Assembly: GCF_047496725.1 (NCBI RefSeq)
Contig: NC_132983.1
Location: forward strand, 8,420,001 to 8,484,000
Direction: 5' to 3'
Origin: Anoplolepis gracilipes
Taxonomy: Eukaryota > Arthropoda > Insecta > Hymenoptera > Formicidae
DNA length: 64,000 nucleotides
In this document: positions 11,559 to 24,622 of the stretch, piece by piece
Numbering within the stretch: position 1 is the first letter of the stretch
Layout of the letters: every line of letters begins with the position of its first letter
Position numbers and translations under genes: made by a program
Notes under the pieces: model-generated
Told to the model about the DNA's origin: nothing
What the model saw: only the letters and a program-made list of their open reading frames with translations
Databases searched by the model: none

Positions 11559-11864
11559 TGAGGCGAAGCGTGGCACAGTAAATAGCGTATCGGTTTACTG
11601 TAACAAAGGTCCCGGGTTCGATCCCCGGTAAGAGCAGAAAAATTATATACGCTCACTCTCCTCTCGGAAGGACGCTGGCAACCCACCGAGAGTAATCTTG
11701 CTAGGAGAACTTCTCTACAAAAATTAGCCGTTCAGAACCGACGTTAAAAACTGTAGGTCCCATATACATGTACACACATATATACGTGTACTATCCGCGT
11801 ACGCAATCATGTATGTGAACAAAGAGAAGTCACCATGCCTCTGTCAAGAGGCGACGGACTGAGG
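11559..11864 (+). mobile_element. tRNA-derived SINE (~306 bp)
   Basis: The 5' part has a pol III B-box-like GGTTCGATCCC (11615-11625) with the surrounding CCCGG...CCGGT stem, and an A-box-like TGGCACAGTAAATAG (about 11571-11585), as in tRNA-related SINE heads. It is flanked by ATAATACG (11551-11558) and ATAATATG (11865-11872), a near-perfect 8-bp duplication. The paralogous flanks at 32895 and 44690 lack the insert, which defines both ends. Confidence 0.75.
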
Positions 11865-11948
11865 ATAATATGCGTAATCATTTTTATCATTTTTGCAATT
11901 TATCAACTTTTTATACTCTTGCATGATATCCGTGCTAATTTTAAACGG

Positions 11949-14900
11949 CTATTTGTGATTAATTGGAATGAATTTTATATAAATCGGACGCGAAGGACAA
12001 AGAAGTAAATTGACCTTTAACTGCATATTTTTTTAAATAACCTACGGTTCCAAGTAAAAATTGTGCACCAAAGATGCTATTGTAGCCTTCAACTCCAACA
12101 GAGCGAATCATTGACCTATTATACAATTCAAAGTCCATTATTGACTATCTAAAATTGTCGACACGAACAGAAACGAAAATAACAATTCACCTATACAATT
12201 CCTCGGTCCTGCGCTGAACGGTATATAAGAATATGGATGATGATTCTGTATTCTCTCGAGCAAAAATCTGTCCGGATCGAATTCTTCTGGATTTGGCCAA
12301 AAATTGGGATCTCTGTGAACTCCGTAGATATGAAGATGTATGACTGTTCCAGCAGGTATGACATATGATTCTGAAAAGCGTATTATAAAATTACAGAATA
12401 TTGAAATTTATCTAAATGAAGGTTTCTTTTAAGAAAATGTACATAATATTATATTTTTAAAAAGTTAAAGCATTTAAATTTATTTTACATTCGACAATAT
12501 ATACTTTGTGTATGTAACAATATACAACAAAAAATGGATTACATAATTTTATATAAATTTTGTATGAATCTGAATCATATAATAAAATTACAAAATATTG
12601 AAATTTACAAAAATACGAAATAAAAGAAATGAAAGATACAAAATATTGATATTCTTAAAATCAAGCAATTTAATTTATTTTACATTGTAATTAATTATTC
12701 GCTTGCAAACTTCTGATGTGCAACTAATTAATTCATAGAAAGGTACAAATATAAACAAAACTAAAGCAGCATGTTAGAATAAAGAGCGGCAAACCAATTA
12801 TATTCAATATTCTTCTTTAAGGTCAACTGTGATTGGTTAATTCCTTGTGGCCCACGACTTACAACATCTTTTGTAGACGGCCCAACTCTCTGGTATCGCG
12901 TATTTATTAAAAATTTTTTAACTTTATTTTAGCAAGATTTTAATTCACTCTTTTTTTTTAATTTTTATAATCCATAACTTTTATTTCATGGTACTTTTTG
13001 ATAAATATAATAATTATAGTATCGTTTAATATTTTTGATAAAATCTTTTCTGTTTGTTTTTTTTTAATTTTGTTCAAACAAAGCAAAACCGAGCGATATT
13101 TTGTAGTTTTTTTTCGTAGTTTATCGATCTTCCATATGCACCCGAACTGTTGACATTTAATTTCAAGGCATTTGGTATATAAAATATATATGTATTGCAA
13201 CAAAAACTTGATATCAGTACTATAGATCTGCACTATAATTATCCATACAAAACTTTGAGTTAAAATTGTAATTTAAATAATACATTAAAATAATATTGAA
13301 AAAAAGTACCTGAATATTTTTGTGTTCAGCTAATAGTAATAAAGCAAACATCATATCGCTGTAGTATCGTAACCCTGTAATCATCATCATTAATTATTGT
13401 ATTATTGTATTATGTATAACGTAATACAATTATACATGCTTAAATACACTAAACGAAAAAAAAGATTACTGATACGTACTTCAAACATAAAAGTATCGAC
13501 TTCTTCTCTAATGTCCAAATCAGTTAATAAACCTTCTCGAGATGTCGTTATTAAACGGTCCAACATAGCCAGCCGCTTTTTTTAACTTTTTAGAAATAAA
13601 AACAACATATTAGCTCAATCTCATTTTTGCCTTCTTTAATTAAAATTATTCTTGTATAAAATTCAAACTCTATTAGAAATAATAATGATTTAATTTTAAG
13701 AATGACATATGTTATATCATTACGCGGTGGTTACGTATGTTTACTACAAATACTACAATAATTTAAATTACGCAAACAAACTTAAATTAGCAGCTGGTCT
13801 CTTACGTACTTCCAAATACTTCAACATCATCTATCTCTTTGTCACTTTCAAAGTTTTTTAAGTACCGACCATTGGTGCGTTCGTGATAAAGTTTTCTTTC
13901 CGCTATGATCTACAAATACAAATACAATATTAATTTTTAAAAATGATTTTTTGTACTTAATAACAGTATCATATTGTGCTATAGCATAATATTAACGGCA
14001 TAATGTATTATTAATATTTTGAATTAATCATGTAATTTTACGGTACAAAGATTATGAGATTTATTGTAATATTACACAAAAAAAGAGAGTTTAAAGGATT
14101 AAAATAACATAATTTAGGACGTACTTTTTCCGTAAATCCATGCAATATTTTCAAGATTTTTTTTTTGCTTTCTCCCATGTGGCGATAACGAGAACAAATT
14201 GTTATAGACCCAAGGCCTAAACGTTCTAAAACATAATTCAATAAAACTATATAATTCTAAAAATAATATAATTTCGTAACAGCTTTATTTAAAGTCAGCG
14301 TAAATATTTAAAGTAAACTATAATTGATTATAGCGAATATAAATAAAATTTATCTATGTTACGAAAATATGTAGAATCTCCTAAAACATTAGCCATTTGT
14401 TTTAACTAAATTAGATTAAAATAGATTCTTTGATATAAATGTAATTTCCCTATACATTTTATTGCTCAATTTATTTTTCCTAACTATTTAATATTTTAAT
14501 ATTTTCAATATTTTTAACGTTTTTAAAGATTATAAACAATATTTTGATATTAAACATTTAGCACGTACAATATTTTGACTTTAATTGTTTATACTAATTG
14601 TAGCTTCACATGACTATTAAATAATTAATATATTTTTCAAATTATATTTATATAATTGTATACATTATCATAACATAAAGAAAAGATCATAGAAATCATA
14701 CAATTATTTACTAAATTTAAATTACCTATAAATTATCAGTTCGCTAATGTTGTGAATCGCATTTTGATACTGTTGCTGGGCCTTGCCAAGGTTTTGCAGA
14801 GAGATGCCCATGGCAGTTTCTATGAATGCATTGATTATAAAAATGTTATACAATTAAAGATTTATTGTAATATTATATTTCATAGATAGCTTTGAGTATT

Positions 14901-16745
14901 AAAAATCAAATTCTATATATATCTATCTTCATTGCAACATTGATATTTTATATAGGATTAAACTATCTTCTTATCTAAAACTATGGTTATTATGGAGATT
15001 ATTATGAAGAATAAAATCTCTAAATAAAACAAAGCAATAAGAATTTTACAGCCATCTTATCGCATATCGCATTTAATGTATACTCGCTAACAAATGATGA
15101 TAAATCTTTTACAACTACTTCTCCAGCATCCTTCAACGACTTTGTGCAATGGCTCTCTTCGATCAAGATATCCATAAACTGATTTAATATATTGAAATGA
15201 AATGTAGGTGTTAATATCTTTCGCCGTGTTTGCCACTTAGTGCCTAAAACTGAAACAATATAACGTAAAATTATACGATAAAAAGTTTTAATAATATTAT
15301 ATAAAATTACATTTTCATTCTTACTTTAATGTTTAATTGATCAATTTTTAAATAATATATTAATTATCTTAAATTAATTTTTTTATCACAACATTCATTT
15401 TTATAATCCTTTAAACTGTTTTTTATAAAACTTTTACTTAAAGAATTGTTAAAACAAATATTAACGTAAATTTAATTATTAATTTGTAATTAAAGCTTTA
15501 AGGATTAAGAAATAAAATTAAAAGTATATTATGTGCGCACGTGTAATAATGTTTATAATTTAATTTAAAATTGTTAATTAAAATATCTGCTGTCGTTATT
15601 ATTACTGCTATTTGCTTGAGAATACATGTATCACAGCGAAATTATCCATCATTATAATCTTTACTTGTAAATTTCTTTTAAATTTATTAGTTTTTATAAC
15701 AAAGAAGTTGTTTATTTAATTGTATAAGATAATATTTAAGTCTAATTGTAACATTTTATTGGATTTTTTGTTAAGAGACAGATCGATAACAGACTGTAAT
15801 ATAGTAAAGAATATGTACGCTTTTATGTTAATTTCATTACGTTACCTGTGCTGGTAAGAAGACCCGTGCCCAACCAAGGAAGTAACGAATCATATATACG
15901 ACTTTTCTCAATGTGCTTGGTGCTACTTAGTATCGTCTGAAATTATCGAAAACATCTTAAGAAAGAACATCAATTTATTGGACCACTTTATCTTAGGTAC
16001 ACAAATAATTTATTAATTATATCTCCAATTTTTATTTAATTTTGGTCGAGTCAATGTTTGCTTCTTTTCATTTTTTAAAAATATTTTTTTTTACAAGCAA
16101 AAATCTACTTATAAAGCGCAAGATCTTTAAATCTAGCTAAATCGTAATTTTATGTCTTCAAAAAAAATAACCCACAAAAAAATTAATTTTTTTTATTACC
16201 TCCAAATCATCTGGATGACGAATAGACACAACAGGTATGAATAAACCCCAGAGTTTAAAAATGGGATAATAGTTATCAGCCCAATTCAACAACAGTTTCA
16301 TTAGTCCTTCTAAAAAATATGTTGTCAATATATAAAATTGTTGAGGAATTAATTTTGTCATTATTTTCATTGTTACTTCTACTCAGATATTAAAAACAGA
16401 CTATAATGATAACTAGGAAAATGAATTGCAAATTGATATTGCAAAAAGAAATGCTAAGATGAATAATCTGTATGCAATAAATGTTAATAAGTACTTCAAA
16501 ATAGAAGATTTGTGAATTTAACTTTTACTTGCGTATACACGAATTACAGACCGTTTGTAAGTTAGTGTAAATAAGTTAGAAATTTTATACTTGCCTGTTG
16601 AAATTTGGACTTGCAATACATTGCCAAGAATCGGAAGGCCCGGTGGTTCCGATACGAGATTAATAAGTCGTCCATTTTTTCCATGATGCACATAATAATT
16701 ACACACCAATAAAATAAACATAAATAATAACATGGTGATAAACAT
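11949..16745 (-). pseudogene. cytochrome P450 CYP4-like, copy A (pseudogene)
   Basis: Exons matched to intact copy C: 16595-16745, 16200-16309, 15846-15936, 15061-15243, 14726-14819, 14125-14225, 13810-13909, 13480-13585, 13310-13374, 12191-12370 and 11949-12115. Recognisable parts are the membrane anchor, the KWQTRRK C-helix, ETAMG, the FDPDRF segment and the haem loop FSAGPRNCIG, with its cysteine kept. Lesions: the exon 4 donor is AT where C has GT; exon 6 has one extra A in an A run; exon 8 has one A fewer; exon 9 is short by four bases; exon 10 with the ExxR helix is absent; and exon 12 has a TGA (12108-12110) in place of a Lys codon. It cannot encode a full enzyme. Confidence 0.88.
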
Positions 16746-17029
16746 TGCTTCCTGACGTGATATTCTCGACCAGTTAAGCTTTATCTTTTTAACTTCCTGT
16801 TTCTATGGTCCTTGGATTGCATGTGTGAAAAAATAAATGATATTTGTTTTACAACAAAATTGAGAGTGAGAGAGAGAGAGGGGGGGGGGAGAGAGAGAGA
16901 GTGAGAGGGGGGAGAGAGAGAGAGAAATATAATATCAGGTAATAGAGGACAGTATTTAAAAAGTCTGGCATTTTAAACATAAAGTTTAATATATTAAATA
17001 TATTATATAATTTAATATATTTATTATAA

Positions 17030-17067
<38 letters not shown>

Positions 17068-17172
17068 TAATTATAAACTATATATATTATAAATTATATA
17101 TTATATAATTTAATATATTAAACTTTATGTTTAAAATGCCATATATTTATATACATTTATACATATATATAC

Positions 17173-17222
<50 letters not shown>

Positions 17223-17648
17223 TCAATATATATATTTCATATATATACATATGTGTTTCTTTTAAAGTTGAAGCAGAAAAGACGAAGAAAGCGAAATAGA
17301 AGGAGAAGGACATTTGAATAGTTATCTCGATGTGCGTTGTCGAGAAGCAATCAATTTGCGCTGTTAAATTGATTGTATATTTGACAGTTCTTGGTTAAGA
17401 AGACTCGTGAACGTATAGGTAAGTTAAATAAATGTACACTTATATTAATTTCTGAAGAATTTCCAAGAATCCCAACGAAAAGAATCCACTAGGATTATTA
17501 TGAAATTTAATAATTTTTTCGAATAAAGCCGAGACAGGTTATAAATTAATTTGAAGGCGAAAATGATATGTCTTGTCAGCTATATTCGAAAAAATTATTA
17601 GATTTTATAATAATCCTGGTGAACACTTTTCGTTGGGACATTTTGTAT

Positions 17649-17696
<48 letters not shown>

Positions 17697-17794
17697 GTAG
17701 AATCATTTTCCTTCTAATTAAATACTCATCAATTACAGTAAAGACAAGAGGGGGGAGTGAGATAAAAGGGTAGAAGAAAAGAAAGAAGAAGAAA
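16746..17794. other. intergenic, simple repeats
   Basis: GA-rich microsatellite at 16861-16925, long TA-rich runs at about 16990-17260 and 17640-17692. The short open frames here are made of TATA repeats and are not genes. Nothing else seen. Confidence 0.7.
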
Positions 17795-18124
17795 ATGCCG
17801 ATACCTCAGTACTCATATCCTGGAATACAAGACAAAAATTATGATTTATTTGACGGAGTGGATCCGAAACATCCTGAGACGTACGGATACATGGTAGAGC
17901 TACGATGTGTTACAACATACGAAGGACTCTTTTATCAACACATGATAGAGTGTCTTAAAATCTGCCGAACTTGCTGCAGTAATCTTTCTGAGGAACAAAA
18001 ACTCGAATATGCACTTGTACCACCGCATAATCTGGTTCACAAAAATTCAGCGGAAAATCAAAGGAGCTGTACTACCAGCGAAAAGCCCATAGTACAGATA
18101 AAACCTGCAATTGAATGCAGATGA
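17795..18124 (+). CDS. unrecognised 109-residue open frame, possibly a gene remnant
   Basis: Starts at an ATG after a purine-rich leader and encodes MPIPQYSYPGIQDKNYDLF..., with eight cysteines including CRTCC. Composition is not that of AT-rich noise: charged, aromatic and cysteine residues are balanced. The frame stops at TGA (18122-18124), but the same frame continues for about 28 more plausible residues (EKFLETDKKYLDEGWEA) to a second TGA. That could be a nonsense mutation in a longer gene, a single-exon retrocopy, or chance. I do not recognise the family. Confidence 0.4.
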   Translation: MPIPQYSYPGIQDKNYDLFDGVDPKHPETYGYMVELRCVTTYEGLFYQHMIECLKICRTCCSNLSEEQKLEYALVPPHNLVHKNSAENQRSCTTSEKPIVQIKPAIECR

Positions 18125-18335
18125 TGTATAGAAAAATTTTTAGAGACAGACAAAAAGTATCTGGACGAAGGATGGGAAGCTTCTGTCTACAACCAACAAA
18201 TAGAGGGATGAATTTCTTTTTACCTCTTTCTCTTTCTTTCTCTCTCTTTGTGCAACAACTAGATGACAAATATATCCTACTTATTCAAGAAGGAAATGAG
18301 TTCTAAGTGAAAATAAAAGAAAATAAAAATATATA

Positions 18336-18576
18336 CAGTACCGGCCAAAAATATATCACCTTTAGGATTTTTGAGCATAAATTTAATTTAATTTACTTAC
18401 TTACAAAATTAATTTTTTATATTATTAAAATTAAGTTTTTATATTATTTTATGAAAAATATTTTATTTGGTAAGTTGTATTTACTATCAAAACATATGTT
18501 ATGATATTATAAATATTCATGCACTTTGAATAAAATTATACTCAAAAATACTAATAAAGGTGATATATTTTTGGCC

Positions 18577-18580
<4 letters not shown>
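18336..18580. mobile_element. Tc1/mariner-type MITE (~245 bp)
   Basis: The left end, CAGTACCGGCCAAAAATATA, is mirrored at the right by TATATTTTTGGCCGGTA, with inner similarity extending the inverted repeats to about 45 bp. The CAGT-CCGGCCAAAA type of end is usual for Tc1-like elements, and the insertion is in TA-rich DNA. No transposase fits inside, so it is non-autonomous. The last three bases of the right end are lost in a (TA)n expansion at 18578-18628. Confidence 0.8.
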
Positions 18581-18628
<48 letters not shown>

Positions 18629-18630
<2 letters not shown>

Positions 18631-19173
18631 AATAAATAATTCTAATATTTTATACATATAAACTTGCATTAAGATAAAATAGATGATAGAATAATCTAGA
18701 GACTAAACACAACGTTCCCACCAAGATCACAAGCGAGGAAACATAAAAATTTTAAGAATAACCAGATCACCAAACAATAAGCGCAGCAATAAAAAGAGCA
18801 ACTTATACCTTCATAAAAATCCGAAACCAACAGAAATATCCTATGACTATTAAAAAAAAAGGGAGGCCGACCTTCCTCGTCTCATCTTACTTGCTCGAAC
18901 TTAGTCCATAATACAGTCATTGCGTAAAATAAAGTATACATATATATATAGATATAAATGATAATAATTGTGTTCTATGCATGTAATAACTTCAATAAAG
19001 CTTTTGTAAAAGGAGAACGAAAAAATGAAGGAAGAGGTTTTGGAGGTCGCCTTCTCTTTCCTCCTCCTAAAAAAAAAAATTTTTCTCTCACATATTAGAG
19101 CTGTTCTCGAAAAGAAAGAATCAATAAGTTTGCAAATGTTGTGCATCCCCAACATTTGTCTAAGGTGGGGGGG
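18629..19173 (+). other. possible 3' internal end and polypurine tract of an LTR element
   Basis: No clear gene. The stretch ends AAGGTGGGGGGG directly before TGTTACGTCC at 19174, which looks like a polypurine tract before an LTR. Upstream bases 18690-18900 have weakly coding-like frames with many stops. Low confidence. Confidence 0.3.
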
Positions 19174-20394
19174 TGTTACGTCCTGTAGACTTCACGATTC
19201 TTTCTTTTCGAAAGGAATGCATAAACATTTAGAGATAGTGATTCTGAGAACACTCTACGGCGAAATATCAAACCGTGAGAACTGTCACTTTAGTCATACT
19301 CCACGAATCTTACGTTACGTGGACAATAAAATTTTAACAAACCTCCGTAAGGCGAGACCAACTAAATAAGATAACTAAAGAAATCTTAGAAATTTATTCG
19401 AGCATAAACACTAGAACGGCTCTCTAAACTCTAAAAGAATTTTAAATAAAACAGAGTCACCATAACTCGAAGCAGTTGTTTAGAACTCGCAATCGTAAAT
19501 TTAAAACGGCGACGAAAACTTAAGAAGCATTTGATAAGAGATCTCGCCTGACGGACCACCTAAAGTGACAGCTGTTTATACAAAATTTCTAAATAGCGGT
19601 AAGCGACTCTGACGGTATCAACTCCTCATTGGCCAAATGGAAAAATCTCTTGAACCAATAGAGAAAAAGTTTTTGAGACTCGAAGTCGAAAGAAACACCC
19701 CCCTAAGCATATGAGGGCGTTAATTAAAATTCTAATTCGTCCAATTGTCCAATGGAGAGGAAGTATAAATTCTAGTATTTAATGCGAAGAATAATGTGCC
19801 GCGACATCACTATTGCGGTTCGATCTCTCGTGCACCGTACTAATATTTTTTCTTTTCTTCGACCTCGGCTTCGAGACGTGGAATTGATTATTCCATCTCC
19901 ATTATTAATTCTTCGGGTGTTAACACTTTCGGGTATTAATACTTTCAATTCCGCGACGTGTGCTTCGGCTCATATTTAACACAGACTGTGAAGTGGTTGC
20001 GTGCGAATTAAAAATTCAAGACAATATCGAGTGTCAGACATTCTAAGTGATCGTGTTATCCAACGCACAGGATTAGACCGTTAACCAGGATTGCTGTCTA
20101 ATTCGTACCGACGCCACGAAATCCGCTGTCGAGTTCCTTCCAAAAACAAAAACCATCGACGTACGCTATTGCGTACTTATTAGTAGTGAGTACCGAGCAA
20201 ATAATTTTATCTGTTTGTTTCACCTCCCCCAGTTAAAATTTTGTTATTATAATTATAGTGAGACAATTCTTGATTTTTTATATTATCACTGTTTGATCGG
20301 TTTACTTCCCATTTTACCCTTGTCATTATAATTAGCTCTCCTTTTCTTGTTATTTATGTCTATTTCCCATCCTCTTTATTTTCACTTTCTATTT

Positions 20395-20485
20395 TTCTCT
20401 GCGGGCACCTGTGTATTTTGTAGAACCGGTATCTCGTATACTGGCACAAAATACAATTTGATAGAACCTGCAAATTCTTTCTATT

Positions 20486-20558
<73 letters not shown>

Positions 20559-20705
20559 GGACACCTGTGTATTTTACAGAACCGGTATCTCGTATACTGG
20601 CACAAAATACAAGTAGGTAGAACCTGCAAATTCTTTCTATTTTCTCAATGGGCACCTGTGTATTTTGGTGGAAACGGTACCTCTCATATTGGCACTAAAA
20701 TACGC
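20395..20705 (+). repeat. three tandem units with internal palindrome, split by (CT)n
   Basis: Units begin near 20400, 20560 and 20648 and share GGCACCTGTGTATTTT, an ACCGGTA core and GGCACAAAATAC. Within each unit GTGTATTTTG pairs with CAAAATAC, so each could fold as a hairpin. A (CT)n run at 20468-20553 separates the first two. The array lies in the presumed leader of the LTR-type element. Confidence 0.65.
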
Positions 20706-20959
20706 GATTAAGCAAAATTCTCCGGAACTCCATTTTTCCTCTGGTCCTTTAAACGTTCATTATAATTTATTTATTACTTCCTTCCTTTTTATTTCATTCC
20801 CTTTTTATTTCTTCTCTCTCCTCTCTTCTTCCTATATTTATGTGTTTCAAATAATATAATTTCATGACAAAAAAAACTATATTAAGAATATTATAATTTT
20901 TGCTAATTAAAACTGTCTCATCAAACATTAAATTTAAGTTTTATTAACATTTTCGTGAG

Positions 20960-21590
20960 TTCTTAGTGAAGCCTGTTTACCCTAAACGCCTAAAGGCTAA
21001 ATCAAAACGTCGCCGCAATCTTAAAAATCAACGTACCCGAAGAGTGTTGGCTTAGGCGACAGCAGGTCATACTTTTAAAGGCGATATCTAATCTTAATAT
21101 AGAATTAGTAAATCAATTTTTCCGCGAACAATCATTACACACGCACGCAGAGTCCCATCCTCCCCTTTTCCTTCAAGAGAGCCGGAACCACCCCTCTCAC
21201 CTGACCCTTCTCTTCGCACCCCCATAAATCCTCCTCCTCCTTCACATCCCCTAGTATCATTTTCTCTCGTACACCCCTCCCCTTCTCCTCTTGATTTACC
21301 GGGCCCTTCTGGAGAAACCCCCTCTACCTCTGAACCCCCTCCGCGTCCACCTTCCTCAGCCTCTACCATCATCTTGGGCGATTCACCCCCATCTTCCCCT
21401 CAAAATTTACCTGATTCTCAAGAAGAATCAGATAAAATTTGAGAGACCCTTCGTGAGGTTGCCGAGGTCGTCATCGACCTCGAGAAAGAAAACGCAAGTT
21501 CCACCGAAAGGGAACAACTCGATAATTCCGAACATCGAAAAGCTCCTCGTCCCCCTCCTTTAGATCTTCTCCAATATCTACTCAATAACT
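20960..21590 (+). pseudogene. gag-like remnant, frameshifted
   Basis: Three adjoining frames give protein-like text: a basic start (YPKRLKAKSKRRR, near 20970-21010), a middle (ECWLRRQQVILLKAISNL, near 21038-21100) and a Pro/Ser-rich part ending in SQEESDKI (to about 21440). A TGA follows, and the same frame goes on with ETLREVAEVVIDLEKEN and stops near 21592. A basic start followed by a proline-rich linker is common in gag N termini of arthropod LTR elements. At least two frameshifts and one stop are needed to join the pieces, so it is dead. Confidence 0.45.
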
Positions 21591-21592
21591 AA

Positions 21593-22382
21593 CCTAACCT
21601 CCCAAAGATCCGACATCCCCTTCCAGACGACTCGTATACAATCGGACTTGGCCCCGTTGACTTAGAAACTCTTTACTTCGTCTTTATATCCAACCTTGGT
21701 GGATCCGTTGTCCGTGGTTCCTCCCTGGTTATATAGATATATATATATATATATATCTTGGCCGTTCCAATAGAGGCTCTCTGGAGGAAATGTCCCCCTT
21801 CCACGATTAGTTTTCAGAAATTGTAATTCCTTCCTTGCCCTTTCCTTTAAAATTTTAAGAATTATTGTATAAATATTAGTCAGGTAATAAGTACCTCTTA
21901 GCCCACCTCCAAATTATCTGACTGACGACCTTCCGAATTTATATAACACCCGTGAACTCCCACACACTCACAACACACACACACCCCACGCACGCACGCA
22001 CGCACACTATCAGCCCACTAATAAGTTAGATTAACCGCCTAATTATAATGTTAATAATTTTTTAAATTTTATATATATATTTTCATTTTCTATTAATAAA
22101 TGTATAAAATTAAAATTTTAATTAATTAAATTTATTAACCCTTACAAAAATATTTTCCTGACTCCCAGATCGCACAAGGTCCCGTCCCGCGTAACAGGGA
22201 TTAAATTCCCTTACCGAAAAGGGATCACCGAACGAACGGCCTACTGACCCTCGAAATCTTTGACCGGCGCAGGCCTTGCACAATTTGTTCGAGTCGAAAG
22301 CGTTTAAGATTTTAATGCGTTTCGGCAAGGGAAATTTCCGTCCTTCCATTACCTCATCCTTTTTCCGAGTCTGGACGTAACA
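21593..22382. other. non-coding 3' part of the LTR-type element
   Basis: Contains a short (TA)n near 21735, an AC-rich patch at 21960-22010 and a GC-richer block at 22150-22375. The block ends in GGACGTAACA. No gene supported. Confidence 0.4.
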
Positions 22383-24622
22383 CATCCTTATGCATATTTT
22401 TATTTGAAAAGATAAAAATTGTGGTACCATTTCAAATAGTAATTGTGGAACTATTAATTTAAAACAGTAATTGTTATTGTTTAAAATCTTTTTTAAAATG
22501 AAAATATTAACATCGATATTAACAATATACAAACGCAACAATTTTATTTTTTTTTTACTAATTTTTATTTTCATAGAAAAGTGTATATTGTCGAATGCTT
22601 CAGTAATTCGAAGATTTAGTATATAAAAATCAGTCCAGAACATGTATTGAGCAGTTTAGTATCTCACTTCGAATAACACTTAGAAAAATCCACGAACAAT
22701 ACTCGTTTGTGTTGTTATTTTTGAATATTCTTTTTTAATAGAAATAACATTTCTTATTCTTATTTAGATAACATATTTAAAATTTATTAAAATAAGAGGG
22801 ATACACTTGTGTCACTTTCCTTGTCAAAAACCTTATCTCTCCTTTCTTTAACAAATTATAGACTTTTACTTAATAAACGTTTACGAGTTTGATACAATAA
22901 GTAGTACGAGAAGAATAAAATTTTGATTCCTATAAATTTTCTTCTTTTGTCTTAATCAACAGTCTTAATTTATTAACATTGTTCTGTGCATACTTAAACC
23001 AGAACAAAGTTTACTGGTTATATCGACAATCATTATCTTACAATCGCAATGAAATTATAGCATAATATCGTATAAGAGTACGAGGATCTTATCTAATGTT
23101 TATTAAACTAAGTTTGCATTTGCTCTTATATATGATTAATCTAATAAGTCAAGTTGGTGTCATTAAGAAAGACTGACATTGAAAACGATGCGATACCAAA
23201 ACAAAATGTCAAGTGAACATAAAAATAATTGTTGTGCAAAAAGTATATTGATAAAATGTATATAATATTGTTTAAATCTGCTTTTTTGTGCAAAAATAAT
23301 GTTATAACTTTTAAAATTATGTTTATTAAAAATAAAGAAATACACAAGCACTATAAAATTTTATATTTCTTATTTAACATTATTATCCCACATTGTTTTT
23401 AAAATATTAAAAATTTTACATAATGAGGATATAAAATTTATATACATTTATAAAGAACATATAAAAAAAAGATATCACAAAAGTAAGCTTATTTAAAGTA
23501 GTTGTAGATCACCTTATTGGAATATCTTGAATCTATTGAAATATGCTAATAAAAGAATAAATTTCTACAATATGTATAACTTTTATTATTTCTAATCAAC
23601 GAAATTTGTTGATGTATTTATTTGAACTATTAAGAAAAAGTCGGTTGTTTCAACTTTTAGATAGATTTATTCGTCAGTCACTTATTAGGTAAATTTCATA
23701 TCTACATGTTAAATTTTTTACCGAAAGGTAATTTTACTCATTATTTCAATCACCAAATAAAAATATCTCTAGATAACAATTTAATTCATAGAGATAAATT
23801 TTATCAATAAATAGAACCACAGATACTAATATTTATCTGCAATAAATAATTGACGGGTAAATCTATCAGAAGTTGGAATATTCTATATAATTGGTTAGTA
23901 TCTGGCAATATTACTAAAATTTGGTAATTTAAAAAACTCTGAATTAGATAGGCTAATAGATTCTACATATTCTCCACATTCTCTTTTGTTATTTGTCGCT
24001 GGGGCTTTGTATGTTTCTTGATTTTGATTAAATTTTATACTTATGTATTTATACATGAAAATATCAAGAGATCAATGGTTTATCGAAAGATAAATAGCTT
24101 ATATTTTATATATCCATGATATTATTTAGAATTCTCAAGAAAATACCAAGTTTATAATATATCGTTGTAACAAATAAAACAGAATTATAAAAAAGAATTA
24201 AAAAATTTTAAATTATTTAAAATTAATTAAAAAAGAACGAGCAAAGTTCGGTTTTTATCAGAAAATCTGTAATATTTATTTTATTTTTCACAAAAGTATC
24301 TGGTCCGTGTTTATTTTCGTTAATCGCATAAATGTGTAATATCAGGTTCTAGACTTAAAATACATTTATTTGGAAAAACATTTTGTTTAATAAATAGACA
24401 TGCTAATTACGTTTAAACGTATAATAGCGAGTTCTTGTTTTTTTCCTACAATTTTTCAGTTCTCTCTCTTTGAAATATCATCATTCGCGATCAATCAAAG
24501 AATGAAGGTGAGGAGACACGAGACATAAAACACACTTGTGTGTCTTGAGATAAGAAATCACGCGACATGTTTACAATGTATATTTTATTTATAATGTTGA
24601 ACATATACAAAACCAATAAAAA
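22383..24622. repeat. P450 3' flank, copy B
   Basis: Collinear with 42630-44700 over much of its length (for example 22400-22640 with 42640-42900, and 23260-23480 with 43490-43650). It is AT-rich with no supported gene. Confidence 0.7.

Larger units (their letters stand above)
19174..22382 (+). mobile_element. decayed LTR-type retroelement, ends matched but structure unclear
   Basis: The left end TGTTACGTCC and right end GGACGTAACA are exact reverse complements with TG...CA termini, as LTR termini often are. A TATA-like box lies near 19761. A gag-like remnant lies at 20960-21590. No target-site duplication was found, and I could not delimit a 5' and 3' LTR pair, so this may be a composite of fragments. 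The right end coincides with the point where similarity to the copy D flank (about 42630) resumes, which supports an insertion boundary there. Confidence 0.5.

Noticed and set aside
11559..11640. A functional tRNA gene
   Set aside because: The B box is good, but no complete cloverleaf could be drawn, and the sequence is the head of a longer insert with target-site duplication, so a SINE fits better.
17127..17321. Open frames of Tyr/Ile repeats
   Set aside because: Translated (TA)n microsatellite.
18107..18130. TGA at 18122 as a selenocysteine codon
   Set aside because: No SECIS-like structure was identified and the family is unknown. Nonsense mutation or true stop is simpler.
21094..21372. 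Gly/Glu-rich minus-strand open frame
   Set aside because: Complement of the proline-rich gag-like remnant; no independent support.
22122..22643. 173-residue minus-strand open frame
   Set aside because: It spans the boundary between the LTR-type element and the P450 flank, so it cannot be an old gene; Ile/Lys/Asn-rich noise.
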